64,000 nucleotides of DNA from Pyricularia pennisetigena (taxonomy: Eukaryota > Ascomycota > Sordariomycetes > Magnaporthales > Pyriculariaceae), in NCBI RefSeq assembly GCF_004337985.1, contig NW_021940920.1, positions 79,004-143,003 on the forward strand, in the 5' to 3' direction. The translations under genes and the position numbers were made by a program. The notes under the pieces were generated by a model, which was not told where the DNA came from, made no database searches, and saw nothing but the letters and a program-made list of their open reading frames with translations. The first letter of the stretch is position 1, and the number at the start of each line of letters is the position of its first letter. Positions 35,307 through 47,792 of the stretch are shown one piece after another.

Positions 35307-36163
35307 TCACAGAGTGCTCAATGGCCCGGTCTTCTCGTCGATGTGACGGAAGCGCTCTTGCTCCTTACGGTCCTTCAGCAGACAGGCAGTAGCGATAACC
35401 AAGAGTCCGTCGATACCTGGAATGGTACTTCGCGTTAGCAAACAACCTGGGAACAAGACCTCATGCGCAATGTCAAAACACAAAACAAGGCGCAACATAC
35501 CACACATGCCGAAAACACCAGTAAAGATGTTGTCAATGAAGACGTTGGCGAAGCTGGTGATAGGGGTTGCGCAGCCGCGCATCAGGGCTGAAGCCGCTGG
35601 GCTAGGGCAGACCTGGTTTGTGACGAAGGCGGGCGCTGTACTATTGTAGTAACCACAGCACTTGAACTATACATTATACATATCACTCCGGTTAGCAGGG
35701 CATATTCCACCATCATTACAAATGACTCGACGCCGTCCTTCTGGAATCAGGGATGACTAACCGAGACCTCCATGAGCGACTGGACCTGGGGAGTTTGCTG
35801 AACCCAGATAGGGAAAAGATCGTCCCTGGTCTTGAGGGTCATGATCCAAAGGAACAGACCAATAACGAGGCTGAAAATAGCGTTCACGACAACAAGGTAA
35901 CCCGACATCTTGAGCCAGCCGCGGGCGGGTGTGCTGAGCGCAGGGATGGTCAGGAGGAAGGTGATGAAGATGAATATGGCATTCACTATCCCTGCCGTCA
36001 ACGGAAATTTCTGATATAACAAATTCCGAGCGGCCTGGTTGCCCTCCGTGGGAATCTCGTCCCTGACATTGCCGACAACTATCGAGAACCCCAGGATCAG
36101 GGCGCCCATGAGGACGAAGAGGAAGTCGGCGATGATGTACGCCACGAGAATTTTGTTCGCCAT
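35307..36163 (-). CDS. PLS1: Pls1-type tetraspanin
   Basis: 225 residues from exons 36163-35762, 35666-35501 and 35416-35307 (introns 95 and 84 nt; CTGCTAACC and TTTGCTAACG branch sites). It has four membrane spans: about 5-30, 55-75, 86-110 and a fourth crossing the last intron (VFGMCGIDGLLVIATACLL). The large extracellular loop carries the tetraspanin signature Cys137-Cys138-Gly139 (FKCCGYYN) plus C155 and C167. The cytosolic tail is short and charged (KDRKEQERFRHIDEK). The total of 225 residues equals the published length of Magnaporthe Pls1. In Magnaporthe, Colletotrichum and Botrytis this tetraspanin is needed for appressoria to penetrate the host (established); the same role here is inference. 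Loop segments such as CPSPAASALMRGCA and SFANVFIDNIFT support the Pls1 subfamily over other fungal tetraspanins. No reading-frame break is seen. Confidence 0.88.
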
Positions 36164-38572
36164 CGCAAAAAAGTAAGAGGTTCGTCGGTCGGTATCGAAA
36201 TCGTTCGCGATCGTCCGCTAAAAAAAAAAAAAAAAGGCCGGTGATTGCCTAACAAACTCTTTCTCCCCGCGAAGGTGGACGCACCCCACAGCCCTTTGGC
36301 TTCAATTCCTCTTTTCTATCTTCTCCTCGATGACTTGTAATAACAATAAAGAGTATGGTGTATCGTGATCAGAGTCGACGGCCGGCGTCTGTTAGCGTCA
36401 AGGTCACTTTAGGGCCTTTTTCGCTGTTTCCCCGTGGGAAAGAAAGGAATGACGGTGCGGTCGGACAGTCGAGGCCAGTCGAGATATTTGGTGGTCGGAC
36501 GGAGGAACGTGTGGTCGACCAGCAACTTCGGATTTACCTGGTAGAGAAATCCGCCACTAAATCTCCGGACTTTCGTGTCGACTTGGATGGATTGAATGAG
36601 TGTGATCTGTGTCTTTGGGATACAACGGTCGGTTAAATAAAAAAGAACGAAGAAAAAAAATAATATGGAAAAAGTGTGACGGTATCGTCAAACAGGAAGA
36701 GGAAAAAAAAACCCCGTGGGAAGAAAAATGCCCCCGAAAGCACGACAGACGTAAGGAAGATTTGCGAAGGAGGGACGGCGTCCAGGTTGCAGATTTCACA
36801 CACACGTTATGCACCCAAAAAAAAACACAAAAATAAAGCTGCAGCCGGGCAGGTGAAAGAAACGAATTGGCAGAGTGCGTAAGTGTGTTGAGAGAGTGAA
36901 CCAGAATACGAGAAAAGGGAGCGAACGAAGCCTGGTGTGGATTCAAGCGTTTACCCACAATGAAGGAGAGGATTCCATGCTCTCTCACTCGTTCATTTGG
37001 GCGAACATGGGCTGTTTTCTCTCTTGGGTGATGCACGCAGGTTTCAGTCCTGTCGGAACAGGGGTAAGGGGGCCTTGCCGTTTGCCGGGCTCCAAGGGCG
37101 CTTGCGGTGGGTCCGTCGAGAAATGGCAGCCCACAAGCCGTCACCCTTCGAGGCCGTCGAACATTTGGCTGCGAACAAGTCGGCAGGTTCCAGCCAAATT
37201 AGCCGCACAAGATCCTTGAAACCATTCGATTCCCAACCAATATCGAGTCTCGTCTGAATTCTCGTGGGAACATATCACTAGAAGCCCGACAAAGTTTGCA
37301 TCACATCATACCGCTTCCTTTAGACTGATTATCGTACATGTCACTTACGTTTATCTAGGGTAATTTTGTTTGCCTCGGACGGAATTTTCGATAAAACTTC
37401 CCCTCACAGCCTTGTTCGCTAAAACTTGTACAGCACAGTAAATGCATCAGCGAAAACACCTATTACCCAAGTATAGATGCGCGGCCTATGCCGCACTCTT
37501 GAGCATTGCATTGTACTGTACCTTTGAGAAACCACAGGGTCGCATGTGGAGTGATCAAGAGCGGGCCAATGGCTGATCCATTATCCTCGTGGTGGTCTCA
37601 GTCCAATGATACCTATTGGCTTTAGCAGAAGACGGGTGGCTGATATAGAGAGACACAATCGAGTTTTATTACTAGACTAATTAGTGAAGACAGCCTTATA
37701 GAGGCAGATCTTACAATACACACCAAAGATCTGCAAGAAGCTTGGACTGCCGACAATCAGGTAGGTGTACTGCGTGGCTAGCAAACTAGCCGATTGAAGA
37801 CAATCCCTCGCGGCCATCACCCGCAGAACGACCCCGAATTTGACAGGTTTCCACCTTTTTTTTGGTTCCAGCAAGATTTCACAACCCAGCTTGTTCGCCT
37901 GCAAGCCTGCCAATATGACAAGTGCGTCGCCACTCGGGCCAGCCCGAGGAGCCACATCCTGACATGAGTTTGGTTCTTGTTGGTTGGCCCTTGGTCCCAA
38001 GTTTCTCAGCCGCAAAACCCCGGCCAGGAGAAGCACGCAAAGCACGTTATGTTTACAGTGTTTTCCAGGGGCAAAGGGCAAATGCGTGACTCAGCCACTC
38101 TTTTCCAGGGCTAGGCCCCTATTGAATAGGTAGGTAGGCAAGCTAGGCTTGGTAAGTAAGATCTTATGGGGTAGTCCGTAGTAATTAGAACGGCGTACTA
38201 AGGTAGTGTGGTCTGTGGAGGTCAACTACCACACTGACAGCGATGTGTGTTGTTAACCCCTTTCCTGGCGAATTCTCTGCCATCTACGGACGCCTTGGCG
38301 CTTAAAAGTGAACTGAATAGTAAAGGGGCATATCGCCACTGTAGCAGGACGTGGGCAAATGTCGATTCACCCATCTATGTCAAGTACCATGAGATTTCAG
38401 TACGTCTGACTGCCCTTCATGTTCAGCACGACGTTGCGACATTACAACTTAATCCTTAATCTAGTCCAGTAATCCATTGCAGCTGTCAAAGCAAACTTTC
38501 GGGAGCCTATCCCCACATGGTGGTAGTCAATCACACCAACAGTCTGTGACACTTCTTAGCATTGTCGTGCAG

Positions 38573-38577
<5 letters not shown>

Positions 38578-38608
<31 letters not shown>
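38578..38608. repeat. T31 homopolymer
   Basis: 31 consecutive T in the PLS1-MCM1 interval, flanked by CAGCTTGC and CAAACCGCCC. Confidence 0.95.
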
Positions 38609-40572
38609 CAAACCGCCCGGCAAACCGATGTTAGTCCTATGATTAAGTTGGCAAGGCGACTGGTATCTCCCCTTTGTGCTTGGTTTGTTCGTCGTGTCGT
38701 CGCTACTTTACTTTTTTGGCTGGCCCGACTCAAAGGAGGCCCAACTAACATTTCTACCCTCGAACCGCTGCTGCACGAATCCTAAATTTCGCCAGAATAA
38801 GTAATTCGCAACGAGTTACGCCAAATACCTTATCCAATAGCTTTTGAGAAAACCGACTGATATTGATTAGTCTACCAATCACCAACAACAAGTTAATAGG
38901 CTTATATCCTAATTCTATCAAGGTCACGTTCAGTGGCTCCATGAGACTGATAACAGATGATGGCGTGGCAATGACCCAGTGCTATGGCTGACCCAGAAGA
39001 TCGCTCGTTGGCTCTCACCCTGTTGCGGGAATGAGTGGGATCAAACTTCTCTGAGGCCATCGACACGAAGCAACATCATTTACCAAATAGCATCCACTAC
39101 AAAGGGCGATTAAGAATGGTATGTTTCTGGCTCGTTATGCGACAGGTTGTTATTTGTTGATTGATTGCCCATTTCTTATTAGATCTCAGGCCTGGCTTGC
39201 CTACTTCCTGAGGAACAACAATTGTTGTTTTTCCCCTCCCCTCTCCGTCCCTACCCTTAATTTCTGCCCTTGCTGCAACCACTAACAACAGCAAAAACAA
39301 CAAAGAACACGTCGCCAACCCATCCGCCTTGTCAAGGCATTGTGCTACGTACTTTGTAGATACGGTGACTTGTGAAGATGAGATTGTGACTGCACGCCGT
39401 TGATATTATGCAAGATGCGTTATCGAATGCATGCTGAGGACCATGGGCTCCGGGGGGCACTGAATAAGATTTGTTGCGGGAGCTTTTGCAGGACGATGCA
39501 ACCTCAGCACAGTGCTTGTTGTAACGGGTTGTTACTCGAGGGCAGGCAAATTGCGGCCCGCCAGCTGTCAAGACACAGTTGCATTTCCCTTGTCCTGCCG
39601 CCCTTTCTTGTCTAAGTTTTCTATTTAGCATTTTTTTTTATTACGTTTCTAATACATCGCTTGATCTCTGCCTCTGAAGTTTGGCTTGTGAAAACAATAA
39701 GAATCGAACTTTAACGACTAGCCATAAGGCTCATTATATTGCCACGAATTCAATCCGCACCTGACAGACAGATCAGATCAAAGGAAAGCACTGGCTGCTA
39801 TGTGGTCTGAGGCTCGGCGAGCCGGCCTTTTGGCCGAAACCGCACGGGCGTGTTACAGGGGTAAGAAGGGCAAAGGAGAGAAGGAAAAAGAAAAAGAGAA
39901 AAAATAATAATAACAAAGAGCGGGGACGCGTAAGACGGGGTTGGGCAAGATAAACTAGCTAGGCCTTGCTAGCTCCTCCAGCGGTGACGAGCAGAAGTGG
40001 CCCAGCAGATTTGATTGGAATTGGACACGAGACTGACTTTTTGTGATTGACACGATATGAGGGGGAAACCAAACCGAATGATCTTCAACATAATAGAATA
40101 AGCTCCCACATTCCTTTGGTAATGGAAATACTTATGCAGAGCGATTCATATGTAGAATAAAATGAGAAACACATTTTGCCCGGTTCGCCACCGGAAAACC
40201 TCGATTCTTTTTGTACCCTATCTTCAATGTAAGTCTAGAAAAATCTCCTTTTGCGGAACAGCGTGGGTGATGGGCAGAGAGAGTGTCGAAAAATGTACTA
40301 GGTGCAAGTGTTGACTGTTCTGGACGACTGCTCTCTTGTCATTGGCTTCCACTTTGTCAAGAACCTGCACTCGCCCCAAAACGTGGCGGAGTTAGGGCGC
40401 ATTCCCGCACGGTGGTGATCTGGACCACACCATTTCAGCCGACCCATCGAGATGTGACCATAATCAAGTACCCGGCCTTGGTGAATGTGAAAGATGATAA
40501 AAAGGTAACAAGGGTGGATTTGTTTTAGTTGAGAATGAGCCTGTAACCCCTTTGAACACATACAACGCAGCC

Positions 40573-40573
<1 letters not shown>

Positions 40574-40615
<42 letters not shown>
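40574..40615. repeat. T42 homopolymer
   Basis: 42 consecutive T, the longest homopolymer in the window, about 2.4 kb upstream of MCM1. Flanks are CGCAGCCG and GTTGGCGTACTTGG. Confidence 0.95.
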
Positions 40616-40616
<1 letters not shown>

Positions 40617-43008
40617 TTGGCGTACTTGGCGTTGGCGAAGAGTAGCCTAGCTTTTCGGGCATATGTTTTCACTATTACTTTCTTAACTTTCCGCCTGAGC
40701 AGAAAGACAGTATTACTTACCGAACTTCAACGGTAAACCGAGAAACGCCATTTTCCTCATTTCCATATACTCCATACTGTGCGTTTACTCCGCCCGCCTG
40801 AGACGGGTTCGCGGGCACTGTGGAGATTGATCTCTCGACTTGGCTACTGCAAACGGCCTGTAAGATAATAAATTCGTACTCACCCCAACCAGGTAATAAA
40901 ATTAAAGAACGTATCCCAGGTTCTCTCACCAATTTATGCGCCTTTCTGTTTTTTTTCTGTGATCTTAGCTCTGAAATAAAAAATAAAAATAAAAAACACC
41001 GATGTCGCCGATTGGTGTACCCTATCTTGCCTATGTCGAGTTCGAGCTTGAGAAAGTTGACGCGAGCGACTAATCAGTGTCATCTACCTAGCCTCGCGTA
41101 AAATTCCGAAACCAAAATTGCAGAACGCTTGACGCTTTGTGCAGGGATTGGATTGGAGGAGGAGAAGATTGCACTAGTGAAATGCCCAGAACAATCCTCT
41201 CCGAGCGAAGATCAGGATGCCTTGACACTGACAGTGTGAATCAGGGGGTGGATTAATCGACAGAACAATCAAACTTGCTAGACTTTGTTGAGCTGTGCCG
41301 ATGGTATCGAAGCTTTGGAACTTACGAAGTAGGGCACAAATATTTACGAAGAATTCCAGAAATTAATGATCGGATGGATAGATATGGTGGTGCCATATAT
41401 ATCAGGCGAACAAGCGACAGGCGCTTTTTGGCTGCAGTAACCAACTCGGTGGGTTGATGGGTAGGTACTTCTTACAGAGAGGTCTCCGACTGATCAAGCT
41501 CTTACCGCACGGGCCTCTTTGGCACTGTCCAGGCCCGACAGGAACGAAAGAGAGCTGGCACGCTCATCTTCAACGGCTTGCGCGGGACGCACGTTTGGCA
41601 TTTTCCTCTCTCGGTTTAAGGCGCTCCCTCATTCCAGCACCTTTCCTAAACCTGATTGCTGTGCATGTCTAGCTGTGAACCTGGCATCGAATCGTCCCAC
41701 TGGCGAAAAAAAAGTTAGAACGACTTTCAACAAGTTCGCTTGAATCATATGTCATCTATGGGGACCTATTCTCCACGTAGACTTGTAGCTCCCCGACTCG
41801 TTTTGTTGCACCTCAGTGCAGTCCATCGCAATTTTTTTTTTTTTTGCTTGCGCTAAAAGTCAATGTGCGAATTCCGTGCCGACGCGGGGGCATGTACAGT
41901 GCTTCTTGCACTGTGAGGCACCTAGCTCCCTTGCCTGTTCTAAAGAGTGCGGGGGACTGCTTTAGCGCGGTTTCTATTGGGCCTGCGCCTGCACCCTTTG
42001 GCCGTGCCAGATAGATCCCCATTTCTCCTTGTCTGCCTTCCACGGGGCCGGTCCAGCCCTTCAGTCTCGCACTTTCCCAAGACTGCAAGGCCGCCACCCC
42101 TCCTCACCCCTTCTGGCATTTTTTTAATCCTTTCCCGCTTGCGATAAGTGGTGTCCCGCCAGGCCGTGCTACTCTTTCAACGCAAACTGCAGTTCCGCCC
42201 CAAGCTTAACCTGATCCAGTCGAGGGTTTCCTACTGAGTGCACAGCTCGTTTTTGCACACAACGAAGACGTGACCCAAGAACTTTGAAATCTCTCGAGCC
42301 GTTGAATTATTTCCAAGATCAAGAGTTGACTAGAGACAAGTGCAGTGCGCCAGTTCAACCACAATTACTGCCGCTACTTTCACAGCGCGCGCGCGCGTCA
42401 ATTGGCATTGATTGAGCCACAATACCTTGCCCATCAATCTACTTCCCAAACAGGAACCCTGACCAAACCGCCTTCCCACCTTTCCGCTCTCCCCTACTCA
42501 CGTCAAATCTCTGTTTTTTTTTCTCCCTGCCTATTTTTTTTTACCTCTCATTCGAGTAGGAAAATTTACCACATCTCCTGCCACCTGGCTCGTTTTCGCA
42601 CCTTTTAAGTTGCTGCATTTGAATTTTTCCTCTGCAGGAACCATCGGGTTCGTTTGCTTTTATTTTGTCCGCCCACAACGGTACTGCAGCCTCGGACCGC
42701 CAGAATAACAGCTTGAATTGCCTCTTCTGGTCGAGCGGCTCGCACCAGGCTCAATCAAGCAAGAACACTCGGACCACGCGTGCTTCTTCAATCGCCGCCG
42801 CACAACGCCCAACCAGGTTCTGCGACAAGGCAACTCTCTCCGCCCCAAAAGCCAGATCCAGTCTAGAGCGTCGGCACCAACCTCTCAAAAGAGCAACTCC
42901 ACCAATTTGCCTTTTTCGCGACCAACGCATCGTGCCAGCCCGGCAACTCGATTAAAAAACAAAACAAGAAATTAATTAAAGAACACAAAAAGCATAAACA
43001 AAACCAAA

Positions 43009-43971
43009 ATGGCCGAGATCACGGACCAGCACGACCAGACCTCACCCACCGAGCTCGAAGACGCGCACTCGGTCGGCAACGGCAATTCTGCTGCCCAAGA
43101 AAACCGAGGCATTAAGCGCGCACGCCAAAGCGCCCCCGATGATGATGACGACGACGACGAGAAGGGCGGCCGCGAACGCCGCAAGATTGAAATCAAGTTC
43201 ATCAATGACAAGTCGCGTCGCCACATCACCTTCTCCAAACGCAAGGCCGGTATCATGAAGAAGGTTCGTTGAGCATCCATTTTAACTGCCTTTCAACGGC
43301 TGCCCCACGTATTTACTGCACTTTCTCCGTGACGCGCCCATCTTTTCGCTTCTCAATCGCGACTGAAAGCCTAGACGCACTCAATAGCCAATCGTATCCT
43401 ACACCATCTGCTAACGACCCTCTCGGCGTCAATAGGCTTACGAGCTATCCGTCCTCACTGGCACCCAAGTTCTACTACTTGTTGTTTCTGAGACCGGTCT
43501 GGTATACACCTTCACAACGCCCAAGCTCCAGCCCCTGGTCACCAAGGCCGAGGGCAAGAACCTGATCCAGGTATGCATAGACCCATCGCGTTGTCGTTGA
43601 CTGAGACGCGTGATGAAAGTTTCTGGGCGACCAAGTCCAGCCAGTAAGCAGCAGCTCTAACTGGAAATGATATGTGTTCAACTTAGGCATGCCTAAATGC
43701 GCCAGAACCTAGCGCTGGCAACGAGAATGGTGTCGACGATGGCCAAGTTGACTCGCCCGAGGAGCCGGCATCCAACATTCCCCCGCCACAAAGTCGCGCA
43801 CCCGGCATCCCATCGCAGCACAATCCGCATGGCATGCCGCAATACAACATGCCAAATGTAGGCATGGACCCATCAGCGATGGCCTACCAAAGCTATGTTC
43901 AGAGGGGAGGGCCGCAGTACGGTATGCCACCTCAGTCGGGTATGCCGCAACACAGCTCTCACCAATCATGA
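43009..43971 (+). CDS. MCM1: MADS-box transcription factor Mcm1
   Basis: 224 residues from exons 43009-43263, 43436-43570 and 43687-43971 (introns 172 and 116 nt; GTTCGT and GTATGC donors). The MADS domain spans about 55-113: RERRKIEIKFINDKSRRHIT and FSKRKAGIMKK in exon 1, then AYELSVLTGTQVLLLVVSE in exon 2. It continues into the SAM-type extension TGLVYTFTTPKLQPLVTKAEG and NLIQACLNAP, as in yeast Mcm1/SRF. The first intron cuts the DNA-binding domain after GIMKK. An acidic stretch (seven Asp) precedes the domain. The C-terminus is short and rich in Gly-Met-Pro and Gln. Mcm1 binds CC(A/T)6GG-like sites as a dimer and works with partners such as alpha1 and Ste12 in mating, cell cycle and, in plant pathogens, infection. 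The start context CAAAATGGCC is good. No break is seen. Confidence 0.95.
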
Positions 43972-45025
43972 GTTGGATTGCGCGTTGCTGCTTTCCGTCT
44001 ACGAAAATTTGCGTTGCGCCTCCGAATACCGATACCGATACCCCACTCATGCATTTATGAGACGTCACGTAGTCGATTTCGCATTCTCCGGGACATCATG
44101 GTATTGATGATGGCTTCTTTGGTAATAAATTCATACACTTTCGTCGGCTTTTGGCGTTTATTAAGTGGTGGCACCATTCTTCGCGGTCGCATGAACAATA
44201 CTCTTTTTCACTGCCGCCACAACCCCCGGTATATACCATTCAGCCTTCACTATTGACTACGCTACTACTCCTCTTTTTTGCGTCAGTCAATCAAGGCGAT
44301 CCCCTATACATATCATCTTTGTGGCACCGATGTTTCCAACCTGGGCTCCCATGAGGAGTTCTTGACTTTTTGGCGAAAAAAAGACAAGCTCCTCTACAGG
44401 TTCTATTTCTATGTTGAAGATTCAAAAGTCCGGCTTTGGAAGCAAGGGTGGTGAGGTCGGAAGGCATGGATCACAGATCGGTTTAATTTTTACCCATTCT
44501 TCTTGGTTTAGGCGTCCGGTGGAATGCAGGTTGCGGTATTTTGAGATTTATCGGACAACTCCTTTCCAATTCTTTTTGCTCCTTATGCTTCCTCAAGCCT
44601 TTCTCCTTACACTACTTTGTCTGTTGGCTTCCCCTTCTGTGGAGGATTATGGGAACATGTGGTGCAGAACTGCGAGGGTGCCAGTAACGATATACGCAAG
44701 AAATGATTGGCAATTGCAATACTCTCCCTAGATGGTGTTTGCCTGCTTTCGATAAGAGCAGGTCCTGGGCAGTCTTGGCTGGGATTCTTTTCAAGTCTCA
44801 ATATCAGCCTCGAAACCTCCCAATCTCGAGACATAAGCTCTTCCCTCTCCGCCAATGATGGTAGTGATGGTGCCAAAGCGATGACGACAGCGCAACGTCT
44901 CCTTCTCCAGCTCCATTGGAGGCCCAAGCTCCCGGCGTTAGCTCCCGTTTGGCTAATATGTGCCTAGCCAACTTGGCGGCTTTCTGTTGGCGTACCATAC
45001 ATAGACTAGGCGACACCCGAGCGCG

Positions 45026-45051
45026 AAAAAAAAAAAAAAAAAAAAAAAAAA
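45026..45051. repeat. A26 homopolymer
   Basis: 26 consecutive A, 1.05 kb downstream of the MCM1 stop. Confidence 0.95.
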
Positions 45052-45198
45052 GATACTAAGAAGGATAGGACCAACTTGCAAAGTTGTGGCCATGCTGTGT
45101 TTTTTGCCCCGCCTAGTTCATTGCTTTTTCTTGAATACATCTTGAGGGGGATTGCGGATACCAGCTCCCCTCATAAAGGTATAGTATGATAGCGACAT

Positions 45199-45203
<5 letters not shown>

Positions 45204-45268
<65 letters not shown>
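45204..45268. repeat. (CT)32 microsatellite
   Basis: About 65 nt of uninterrupted CT dinucleotides, the longest dinucleotide repeat in the window and likely length-polymorphic. Confidence 0.95.
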
Positions 45269-45271
<3 letters not shown>

Positions 45272-47792
45272 CTTCAGGGAGTATTTAGTTGTGTACTTCT
45301 GTGGTTTATTCTGTACTACCTCTTCCCAGTATGTCAAGCAGGCAGCTCAACACGCGCGCACCCCATGCTCTCTATGGCATCTCAGATTTCATGCTGCTCA
45401 ACAAAGCTATCATCGCCCAGCCTGTCCCTAGTCAGATTAGCGGCGGTCCTCCCCCAAGATCTTGGGGTAGTTGGTCGTGGCGGCCTGGATCCCAGGTTGC
45501 CTAGGCTATATTTGGGAATTGTGGCTGCACAGCAGCAGACAAAAGCAGCACGGGCTCTGGGGGGCGCAAGACTTATCATCTGCCCGCATTGACGACGTCA
45601 CACTACCTTGGTGTCAATCGCGGCGACTTTCTGTCGACACTAGGGGCCAGGTACGAGCTTCACTGGTGGTTTTGATTCTTGCGTTGCCAACACAATGCTA
45701 CCAATCAGAGCATTTAAGCTCGAGGTAGGCGATGGCATACCTAATGTTTTTTTTTTCTGTGGGCAGAAAAGCCTAAGACCGACCACAGAAACATGATTGA
45801 ATGGCTTCAAATTGCTGCAGTTGGTCATGCTTAGGCTCCGCCAGTGGTCGTTATCAGTCGCCTCCCGCCGCTGTACGACCGCAAAGCGCACCCGTGCCCT
45901 CCATGGTCATATAAGCAACGCTGCATGGTGCCGAGAGGAATTAATGCGCAGAGTCCCAGAATAACGACTGGCCCCCAAAAAGTTCCCCCAGTCCTCCACG
46001 GGTTGATCGGAACGCAGAGCCGGTTGGTGAGGAGACGTGCGTGCCGCTGGAGAACAAGAGGGAAGAGAGTGAACTGTAGGCGTTATACAACCGGTCCTTT
46101 TCCGGGACGATACGGTGGGTGCTGTCCGATAGATTTGGTGGTGAAACTGCAGTGTCATCTGTTAATAGCCTGCCGTATCAGGAAAGCGTACGAATCACTC
46201 TGGTATCCGAGAGTGTCGTGATCGATAGATAAAAACCTCTCTTTCAAGGCAATCTAGACGGAAGAAAAGAACACATCCTGCGGCAGAGGAGCCATGATCT
46301 CGGCTCCCGGCCTGTCTCGAACGCTCCTACACCCTAGAAGGTTGTGGCTGTGCGGATTCTCCAAGGATTTCTTCTGCGTCTCTCCCCTCTTCCGATCGTC
46401 TTGGGCCGGCTCTGGCTTGCTAGCACCGATGCTGTATTGAGCAAAATTGCATCTAGTTATGCAGCGAGCATTAACGAATAGAGTGAGGAAAAAAAAAAAA
46501 AAAAAAAACGGTGCATAAAGAACGCAATCAAGGAAGGTAGTTCAAATAAACAGAGGACATGTATAAAATCAACACAATCGCCTAGTCCGGGAGATGCTAT
46601 GTACTGCCAGTTCCCTGAGGAGCAGGGAAACAGAAGAAAAGATACCCATGTGTGATTTTCCATATCATGTATGATTTTGTACTCCGTAATGCGATTTTGA
46701 AAGCCAGATGCCGGAAGCGGATGCAGCGCGCAGGGTAAGCTATGTATAGTGTTGATCGATGCAAAATGGCTTGCAGTTTCCAGATCGAGCACGATAGTGG
46801 AGAGCACAGGGCTGAGAGGAAAAAAAAAAAAAAAAACAAAAAAGACTTGCAACTGTCTAATTGGCAGCTGCAGCTGTTTACGGAACCCGGACTACAAAAC
46901 AGGTGAGTATGGTAGTGAGCCACTTGTAGGAGTAACTACCACATGAAAACCAGATAATACATCGCCAATCTCTTGGTTTGGTGAACAAAGAAATTAAGTA
47001 CCAAGATGGCCGCACAAATTCAATTTTCCTCTGTTTAATCAAGTTACATATATTGCTGGTTCCACGCAAGCCTATATTCGGGGAAGCACAGTAATTACAG
47101 TACGCACTTGCCAGCCAAATGTTTGCTACCCATGGCTCAGTGAGAACACGACGTCAAATCCCTGACCTGCTTGCCCCGGGCAACCTGGTTTTCTCCGGCG
47201 GTTGGGTGGACCCAATGTGTTTAAGCAACCAAGGAGCGGGGCCGGTCTAGACCTGAACCGGCGGATCTAGTGCCCAATTGGGCAATTTTGTGAGCATGTT
47301 TGAGAAGGTTTCCCCCAGAACTAGTCCAGGAAGCCTATTTCCTCGAGGACAAAGCTAACATGTGTGTACCTTTGAAGGTACCACCTTACCTGGCCTGGGA
47401 GCTTGCGAGTAGCCGCACACAGATTGCGAGGCAAGTCGAGGGCATTGAACCGCCTACACACCAACGAGCGCTGGCAAATATACAGCACTCACTGCGGCCG
47501 GGTGCCAGCCAGGTTTGGTAGCCTGTAAAGAGTGGACGGAGTTTTCAAAGGACTGTAGAAACGAGTGGCGTGAAGACCCCTTGGGTTGGACGAGAAAGTA
47601 GCAAGAAGAAAAAAAGACCGCAATCTTAGGTATCAGAGAAACTATGTCCACCCATAACAAAAACCAAAAACGCCCGCTGAATTTACACTTGAAATCTTGG
47701 AGTAACTCATACCCTCTTTTTTTTCTTTTTTTTTTCTGTGTTGTTTTAAAATCTTTCCTTGTCGTGTCCTGAACCAGCAAGACACTGACCGC

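Larger units (their letters stand above)
36164..43008. other. 6.8-kb gene-free interval between PLS1 and MCM1
   Basis: Upstream sequence of both divergent genes. Several frames of 60-195 codons exist (for example minus-strand 36557-37144 and 37677-38081), but they start at TTG or CTG, are low-complexity or lack conserved motifs. It contains T31 at 38578-38608 and T42 at 40574-40615. The last 700 bp before MCM1 are pyrimidine-rich and are probably its 5' UTR. No RNA gene was recognised. Confidence 0.55.
43972..47792. other. Intergenic: MCM1 3' region and downstream of the Ctr gene
   Basis: 3.8 kb with A26 at 45026-45051, a long CT microsatellite at 45204-45268, and A20 and A18 tracts at 46489-46508 and 46819-46836. 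A 106-codon ATG frame at 44411-44731 contains one hydrophobic stretch but no motif; it is probably MCM1 3'-flanking sequence. A B-box-like tRNA remnant lies near 47440-47520 on the minus strand. Confidence 0.5.

Noticed and set aside
36557..37144. 195-codon minus-strand frame upstream of PLS1
   Set aside because: Composition is Ser/Phe/Leu/His from CT-rich DNA; no motif; likely the PLS1 5' flank.
37677..38081. 134-codon minus-strand frame with a hydrophobic start
   Set aside because: The apparent start is TTG; the first ATG is well inside, leaving no signal peptide.
40298..40672. 124-codon minus-strand frame with a long Lys run
   Set aside because: The Lys run is the T42 homopolymer read in reverse.
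42345..42955. Two frames of 87 and 96 codons just upstream of MCM1
   Set aside because: The 96-codon frame starts at TTG and the other has no clear ATG start; they lie in pyrimidine-rich DNA that fits the MCM1 5' UTR.
44411..44731. 106-codon ATG frame downstream of MCM1
   Set aside because: One hydrophobic stretch but no family resemblance; position fits the MCM1 3' UTR or flank.
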